Below the pieces are notes generated by a model. The model saw only the letters and a program-made list of their open reading frames with translations, made no database searches and had not been told where the DNA came from. From the NCBI GenBank assembly GCA_018655275.1, contig JABIJZ010000008.1:1-64000 (forward strand): DNA of 64,000 nucleotides, read 5' to 3'. Within the stretch, counting starts at the first letter, position 1. The number at the start of each line of letters is the position of its first letter. The translations under genes were made by a program, and so were the position numbers. This document shows, piece by piece, positions 59,349 to 64,000 of this stretch. Source of the stretch: Candidatus Peregrinibacteria bacterium. Lineage in GTDB: Bacteria > Patescibacteriota > Gracilibacteria > UBA1369 > LOWO2-01-FULL-3.

Positions 59349-61724
59349 TTAGGAATAACTTCTGGAATAAAGAAGTCCATTAATCAATTCAACTTCTTCA
59401 TGCTCATCCACCAAACTATACAGCATTTTCAGATTTTTCAAAGATTTTATTTCAAGACTATTCAAAGATTTAGTCTGAAGACTTTTTAGCATTTTATTGA
59501 TACGAGCCGAAACAATTTGCCTCACTTCATCCTGTATGGTCTTCTCAGTTTTATGAGGAAGCTTCTTCAGTGAATGCTTAATCTCAGCCGCAATAGGGGA
59601 GGTAGTATCAAACAAAAACTCCACCAAAACCTCAACCGACTCACTATACCCCATCTTTGCCAAGGCCAACGCAGCACCAGCCTTAACCTTATCATCATCT
59701 GAATGAAGTAGTTTGTGACAGTACTTGTAATATTTTTTTAGTTTCAATTCTCCAACCGCATAAACAGCAGCACATTTTACATTATTCCGAGAGCTTTTAA
59801 GCATTTGCCCTAATTCATGGTCAGTGTCATCCCTGTAATCATGAAGGTTCCACAAAGCAATCAGCGCAGACGCCTTTTCCATAGGCTTCCTAGAAGACAA
59901 GAAAGGTTTGATGTAAGGAACAATGTGCTCATCTTTATAAGAACCAAGAGCTATAACAACATCGGCCTTCAAATCCCCACTAGAATCTCCCAACGCATTC
60001 ACCAAAAACCCAAACGTTCCCACGGGATTAAGCTTAGACAATATATGCACAACCAAAGACCTAATCTCAGAATTTTTTTCCTTACGATACAAAGCCTTCA
60101 AAGCCTCAATAACCTTGTACTCATGGAAAACATTCTTATCAAAGAAACCATGAGAGAAACGATAATCCAATAATGCATTCACCGCAGCCAAACGAATATC
60201 CAACTTTTTAGAACCAAACATCTCAACAATGTCATCAATAGCATCAAAATCCTTCAACTCACCAAGAGCCTCAAGAACTTTAATCTTAATAAAGTCAGAT
60301 TCCTTAGGGTCATGCAAAACCTTACTAAGAACAGCAACAGAATTCCTATGTCCTTTCTGCGAAAGAATGCCTATGGCATCAATACGATCCAATTTATTTT
60401 CAGAGCGAGTAAGGTTGTGGGACGCAAGATTGGTGTAGTGAGACTGAAGCTTATACAAAACTCCAAACAAAATAATCGCAACAGCAATCATCGCCAAATT
60501 AATAGACAAAGTCAGATCAGGCCCTCGGAAGAAATACTGCAAAGATAGCAATATCCCCGTTCCCACCACAGCCCCAATCGGACGAACAATCCCTTCAATA
60601 AATTCCCTCACATGCTCACGAAAATGCTCCTTTATCGAGTAATACGTGGAATGATAAGAATTCAAATAAATAGCATGTGCTATCTGACTATTTGTCCGTG
60701 CCAACACAGCAGTAGGATAGCCAAAACGCACAGTCATTCCAAACACACTCAAAAGCATAACAAGCGGATAAACCATCATACTACCTATAACTCCAAGCGA
60801 AGTTATAAGTCTACTTCCAACAAACAACTGAACCAAAAGCGCAGCAATACTAAATAATACAAACAATTGCCCCAAATCATGCACCAACGCATGTTCAAAC
60901 CCACTTCCGGAAGTTAACACAGCTGCAGATATGTTTTGAGTAACAGCCTTCGTATATTGAAACTCTATCAAATTAGAGAATATCCATTGCAAAATAACAA
61001 CAAAAATCAAACCTTTTATGAAAGCAGTATGTCTAGCTTGAGACAAGACCTCCTTGGCCCGATCAAGCAAACCAGAATGAACATGCTCATGCTCCTCATC
61101 CAATTGAAACCTATAAACTCCCTTAGTAAACTTTTTATAAATCATCATACAAGGCACAATCATCAACAACAAAAACCCCCAAATATAAACAAAATGAACA
61201 GGGTCAATCAGACTAGAAAAAGACAGAACCAACAAACCAGCAACGATACCACCTATGGTCTCAGCCGATTCTATAACAGGGAAGGTCCTTTCACTCTCCA
61301 AAGGAGTAAACAAAGTCTCTACAAACCCACTTTTATTGATCTGAAGCTGAACAAGGAACACCGCCTCAGAAGCAATCAATAACCCAAAGAACAAAGTATC
61401 ATAACTATGTCCAATCAAAGCTGCCACTCCCAAAAAGATCAAAGAAAGGAATACAGCAAACAATATACTATTCTCTTTCGACATCTTGCCTATAAAAGAA
61501 GAGAAAACAAAACTTCCAATCATAGTGAAAACCCCATTAACAATAAACAAAACAGGCAACATCGAAATTCCATATCGTCCCACGAACATACCCACAATAA
61601 CAGTCCACGCAATAACAAAACTCGTTCTATAAAAAAAGCTAATAAACCACGAAAGAAAAATCCTCGGCCACTCCTCCTTATTAACATTCATCAGTTTTTC
61701 GATCCCAGCTTTAGGAGTAATCAT
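59349..61724 (-). CDS. MFS/nucleotide-transporter-like protein with C-terminal HEAT repeats
   Basis: 791 residues from ATG 61724 (MITPKAGIEKL); the frame extends further upstream but the promoter sits there. About 11-12 membrane helices fill residues 1-440, with the ADP/ATP-translocase-like feel of Npt proteins. Residues 450-700 are HEAT-type repeats (KIKVLEALGELKDFDAID, KADVVIALGSY, NVKCAAVYAVGEL, VKAGAALALAKMG). The C-terminus contains KSLNSLEIKSLKNLK. Possible nucleotide exchanger with a cytoplasmic scaffold. Uptake of nucleotides from a host is speculative. Confidence 0.75.
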   Translation of the reverse strand: MITPKAGIEKLMNVNKEEWPRIFLSWFISFFYRTSFVIAWTVIVGMFVGRYGISMLPVLFIVNGVFTMIGSFVFSSFIGKMSKENSILFAVFLSLIFLGVAALIGHSYDTLFFGLLIASEAVFLVQLQINKSGFVETLFTPLESERTFPVIESAETIGGIVAGLLVLSFSSLIDPVHFVYIWGFLLLMIVPCMMIYKKFTKGVYRFQLDEEHEHVHSGLLDRAKEVLSQARHTAFIKGLIFVVILQWIFSNLIEFQYTKAVTQNISAAVLTSGSGFEHALVHDLGQLFVLFSIAALLVQLFVGSRLITSLGVIGSMMVYPLVMLLSVFGMTVRFGYPTAVLARTNSQIAHAIYLNSYHSTYYSIKEHFREHVREFIEGIVRPIGAVVGTGILLSLQYFFRGPDLTLSINLAMIAVAIILFGVLYKLQSHYTNLASHNLTRSENKLDRIDAIGILSQKGHRNSVAVLSKVLHDPKESDFIKIKVLEALGELKDFDAIDDIVEMFGSKKLDIRLAAVNALLDYRFSHGFFDKNVFHEYKVIEALKALYRKEKNSEIRSLVVHILSKLNPVGTFGFLVNALGDSSGDLKADVVIALGSYKDEHIVPYIKPFLSSRKPMEKASALIALWNLHDYRDDTDHELGQMLKSSRNNVKCAAVYAVGELKLKKYYKYCHKLLHSDDDKVKAGAALALAKMGYSESVEVLVEFLFDTTSPIAAEIKHSLKKLPHKTEKTIQDEVRQIVSARINKMLKSLQTKSLNSLEIKSLKNLKMLYSLVDEHEEVELINGLLYSRSYS

Positions 61725-61730
61725 GGTTAT

Positions 61731-61759
61731 ATTATACAAGAAAAAGGCCCTCCTGGCAA
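61731..61759 (-). promoter_or_regulatory. Promoter of the MFS-HEAT/STAS/RsbU/queA operon, leaderless
   Basis: On the minus strand: TTGCCA (61754-61759), a 17-nt spacer, TATAAT (61731-61736), then 6 nt and ATG at 61724. It fixes the start of the MFS-HEAT gene. Confidence 0.8.
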
Positions 61760-61806
61760 CCTCATAAAGGGGTTTTTTAAGGATAAGTTTTATAAAATAC
61801 CATCCG

Positions 61807-63345
61807 ATGCATTTAAAGAAATTTTTCAAACCAATCGGAAGCGGAGGAGCAAGCGCGATAGTCGCGTTCACCTCCTTTTTGAGCTATGTCGTAGGCCTAT
61901 TGAGAGACAAAACAATTGCCTATCATTTCGGAACTTCAACAGCTACAGACACTTATAGCGCTTCATTTTTGATTCCAGACATGCTCTTCAATATGTTTAT
62001 AGCCGGAGCATTGGTAGCCGCATTCATGCCAGTCTTCTCGGAATATCTGAACAAGGACAAAAAAGAAGCCTTCAGTCTAGCAAACACAATGTTGTCATCA
62101 GCCAGCCTAGTTATATCGGTACTGGCCATAATAGCCTTCATATTTATGGACAGCATTGTCCCTTTACTATTCCCGTCAGTAGACGCAGAGGCCCAGAGAA
62201 GCATAATCATCATGACAAGGCTAATGCTTCCATCTGCACTAATTTTCGCCATAAGTAACGCAATAGGGAACATTTTGATGACCTACCGCCATTTCCTATC
62301 ATTCGCGATCTCTCCCGTGCTTTATAACCTGGGAATCATCGTTGGAGTAGTTTTCTTAAACGAACAACTCGGAATATACAGTGCTGCAACAGGTGTACTC
62401 ATAGGGGCCACACTGCACCTACTCATAAGATTGGTAGATATTTTCTCCACAGGATTCAAGTATCGCCCAGAATTAAAAGTAAAACACCCAGGGTTCAAAA
62501 AAATCATCAAACTAATGATACCCAAGTCCATCAGCCTAATAGCCTGGCAACTAAACCTATATGCATTCACGATCGTAGGAATGAGATTAACAGAGGGGGG
62601 GATAGCAGCATTCAACTTCGCTAGAAATATCCAAAGCTTCCCCGTAAGCATATTCGGGATAGCATTTACAGTCGCAATTTTTCCAACCCTAAACTCAGCA
62701 ATAAACAATGGTAGAAAAGACCTGTACACATCAAGTATCCAAACAACAATCCAAAGAATATTATTCTTCACAATCCCCGCAGCAGTAGGAGTGCTTCTAC
62801 TCGCCGAACCAATAACACGTCTCATCCTAGGAGGAGGAGCATTCGATGAAAAATCAATAGAAATGACAGCGCTAATTCTCACATTTTTCGCACTTTCAAT
62901 CCCCTTAGAAGCCCTCACGACAATATTCGCAAGATCCTTCTATGCACTCCAAAATACGATCACTCCAATGATAATAAACCTGTTTTCACTAGCATTCATA
63001 GCTTCAATAACCGTATTCATAGCTCCAAAATTCGGAATAGAATGGTTCTCTGTCGGCTTCACAGCAGGATTCTTAATATACAACATATTATTCATAGCCC
63101 TTTTATCAAAACACCTAAAAGGCTTCGATTTCAAAAAATTCTTCAACAGCTTCTTCAAAATCTGCATCTCATCAGGAATAATGGGACTAGCAATCTATTT
63201 AGCCAAATCAATCAACCTCCCAATCCACGAAGCAATCTCAGGAATAACCATCGGAGGCGCAATATACTTACTCACATCTTACCTAATAAAAACTCCAGAA
63301 CTGAATAGCGTAAATATGGTCATAAAAAGACTTCTCAAAAAATAA
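61807..63345 (+). CDS. murJ: Lipid II flippase MurJ
   Basis: 512 residues with 13-14 predicted membrane helices. It starts MHLKKFFKPIGSGGASAIVA and has GLLRDKTIAYHFGTSTATD, LIPDMLFNMFIAGAL and FARSFYALQNTITPM, all typical for MurJ/MviN. It flips lipid II across the membrane for wall synthesis. It is divergent from the transporter operon. The next gene starts on its stop codon (TAATG). Confidence 0.95.
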   Translation: MHLKKFFKPIGSGGASAIVAFTSFLSYVVGLLRDKTIAYHFGTSTATDTYSASFLIPDMLFNMFIAGALVAAFMPVFSEYLNKDKKEAFSLANTMLSSASLVISVLAIIAFIFMDSIVPLLFPSVDAEAQRSIIIMTRLMLPSALIFAISNAIGNILMTYRHFLSFAISPVLYNLGIIVGVVFLNEQLGIYSAATGVLIGATLHLLIRLVDIFSTGFKYRPELKVKHPGFKKIIKLMIPKSISLIAWQLNLYAFTIVGMRLTEGGIAAFNFARNIQSFPVSIFGIAFTVAIFPTLNSAINNGRKDLYTSSIQTTIQRILFFTIPAAVGVLLLAEPITRLILGGGAFDEKSIEMTALILTFFALSIPLEALTTIFARSFYALQNTITPMIINLFSLAFIASITVFIAPKFGIEWFSVGFTAGFLIYNILFIALLSKHLKGFDFKKFFNSFFKICISSGIMGLAIYLAKSINLPIHEAISGITIGGAIYLLTSYLIKTPELNSVNMVIKRLLKK

Positions 63346-64000
63346 TGAATAAGAAAACAAAACTCATCATGGTAATACTCGCAATATCTTCTCTCCTGGG
63401 AGCACGCACTTTCCTATACTCAAAACTAGTCCGCCAACCAGAAGAGATCTTCACAGAAAACCCAAACAACACATTTCTAGAAGTTCCATTCATATGCCAA
63501 GCCCCACTACAAACAGAAGCAAATTGGGAATACCACGAAGAGAGTTGTGAAGAAGCAGCAGTCTTGATGGCATACCTTTACGACAACAACCGCTCCGTCT
63601 CAAAACAAGAAGCCCACGAAGAAATCCTCAAAATGATAGACTGGCAAATTGAAAACTTCGGAGAACACAGAGACATCTACGCAGAAGAAGTAAAAGAATT
63701 CATCCACGGATACTATGGACTACCACTCAGCAAAATAGTAATAGTCAACAACGCAACAATAGAAGACATCGAAAGAATCCTAGCAAAAGGAGCCCCAATA
63801 ATAGCCCCAATAACAGGTGAAATTCTCCAGAACCCTAACTATCCATATCCCGGATACCACATGCTCCTAATCAAAGGCATCACCGAAACAACAGTCATAA
63901 CAAACGACAACGGAACAAGAAAAGGCGAGAACTTTGAATACGACCACCAAGTATTCATGGAAGCTATGAACGACGCAGGAGGGAACATCATCTATCTCCA
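63345..64000 (+). CDS. C39-like papain-fold peptidase, exported, 3' end outside window
   Basis: The frame opens at 63345 (MNKKTKLIMVILAISSLLGA, a signal peptide or anchor) and runs to the window edge, 218 codons. CQAPLQTEANW and ESCEEAAVLMAYLY (Cys68 as probable nucleophile) resemble Peptidase_C39_2, with the His in GYHMLLIKG and an Asp/Asn in TNDNGT. Probably an envelope or secreted cysteine peptidase. It overlaps murJ by one base, so they are co-transcribed. Confidence 0.8.
   Translation, partial: MNKKTKLIMVILAISSLLGARTFLYSKLVRQPEEIFTENPNNTFLEVPFICQAPLQTEANWEYHEESCEEAAVLMAYLYDNNRSVSKQEAHEEILKMIDWQIENFGEHRDIYAEEVKEFIHGYYGLPLSKIVIVNNATIEDIERILAKGAPIIAPITGEILQNPNYPYPGYHMLLIKGITETTVITNDNGTRKGENFEYDHQVFMEAMNDAGGNIIYL

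Noticed and set aside
61725-61871. 49-residue N-terminal extension of the MFS-HEAT protein
   Set aside because: The consensus promoter at 61731-61759 lies in that stretch and murJ begins within it, so those codons cannot be translated from this mRNA.
1-64000. CRISPR array, rRNA, prophage or insertion sequence
   Set aside because: No regularly spaced direct repeats, no rRNA-like sequence, no transposase and no phage structural gene were seen.

Overview
The window looks like chromosome of a Patescibacteria (Candidate Phyla Radiation) bacterium, most likely a Peregrinibacteria-type lineage. The reasons are an AT-rich genome with very tight gene packing, weak or absent Shine-Dalgarno sites, many single-copy housekeeping genes scattered among lineage-specific unknowns, two paralogous TraG/HerA-like ATPases, Cys-rich zinc-ribbon proteins and sigma-region-4/HARE-HTH fusions. 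TGA is an ordinary stop codon here (proB, for example), which argues against the UGA=Gly lineages (Gracilibacteria/Absconditabacteria). The taxonomic call is an inference; there is no rRNA or ribosomal protein to anchor it.

Layout. 0-6.3 kb: the end of a Cys-rich protein, an exported M23 peptidase with SLH-like repeats, tsaE, an HD hydrolase, an exported 3D/peptidoglycan-binding protein and a eukaryotic-type hexokinase. 6.3-14.5 kb: a branched inverted-repeat element, TraG/HerA-like ATPase 1, aspS, dnaE. 14.5-18 kb: a proB-proC-proA operon (ProC is short), tRNA-Leu(TAG), and a second branched element built to the same plan as the first. 18-28.7 kb: sigma4/HARE-HTH protein 1, HIT protein, nadC, a basic unknown protein, valS, a TPR-like protein, sigma4/HARE-HTH protein 2, an OmpR-type DNA-binding protein, DUF3467, dtd, glyQS. 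28.7-36.8 kb: TraG/HerA-like ATPase 2, a CDP-archaeol-synthase-like membrane protein, a PRMT-like methyltransferase, an ABC exporter, a CAT-anticodon tRNA, an unknown and the full-length Cys-ladder protein. 36.8-48.9 kb is the most accessory stretch: an FtsH-peptidase-like protein without AAA domain, an initiator tRNA, a 1104-residue unknown, a methyltransferase-fold-like protein next to a 1098-residue SF2 helicase, and another unknown, interrupted by ftsB-like and murC. 48.9-52.8 kb: cysS, yggT and an Ig/FN3 surface protein. 52.9-56.9 kb: a two-gene module with a PKD-7TM membrane protein and a three-part fusion of ATP-grasp ligase, retropepsin-like domain and MATCAP/QEGLA peptidase. 56.8-61.7 kb: one minus-strand operon with an MFS-HEAT transporter, a STAS protein, a SpoIIE/RsbU phosphatase and queA. 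61.8-64 kb: murJ and a C39-like peptidase that runs off the window.

Themes. Cell-envelope genes recur (M23/SLH, 3D/PG-binding, murC, murJ, FtsB-like, Ig/FN3, C39, the 7TM module). tRNA biology is also well represented (aspS, valS, glyQS, cysS, dtd, tsaE, queA, three tRNAs). Promoters are easy to read, and several strong TATAAT boxes lie exactly 6 nt before a start codon, which predicts leaderless mRNAs. Exported-protein genes instead have A-rich leaders of about 25-30 nt without a Shine-Dalgarno site.

The strongest candidates for something new are: (1) the ATP-grasp/retropepsin-like/MATCAP fusion with its 7TM partner; (2) the two branched elements with different sequence but the same fold, including CATG loops and tandem G.A pairs; (3) the protein with eleven cysteines at exact three-residue spacing; (4) the methyltransferase-like plus helicase pair. 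All calls come from reading sequence by eye; no database search was run.
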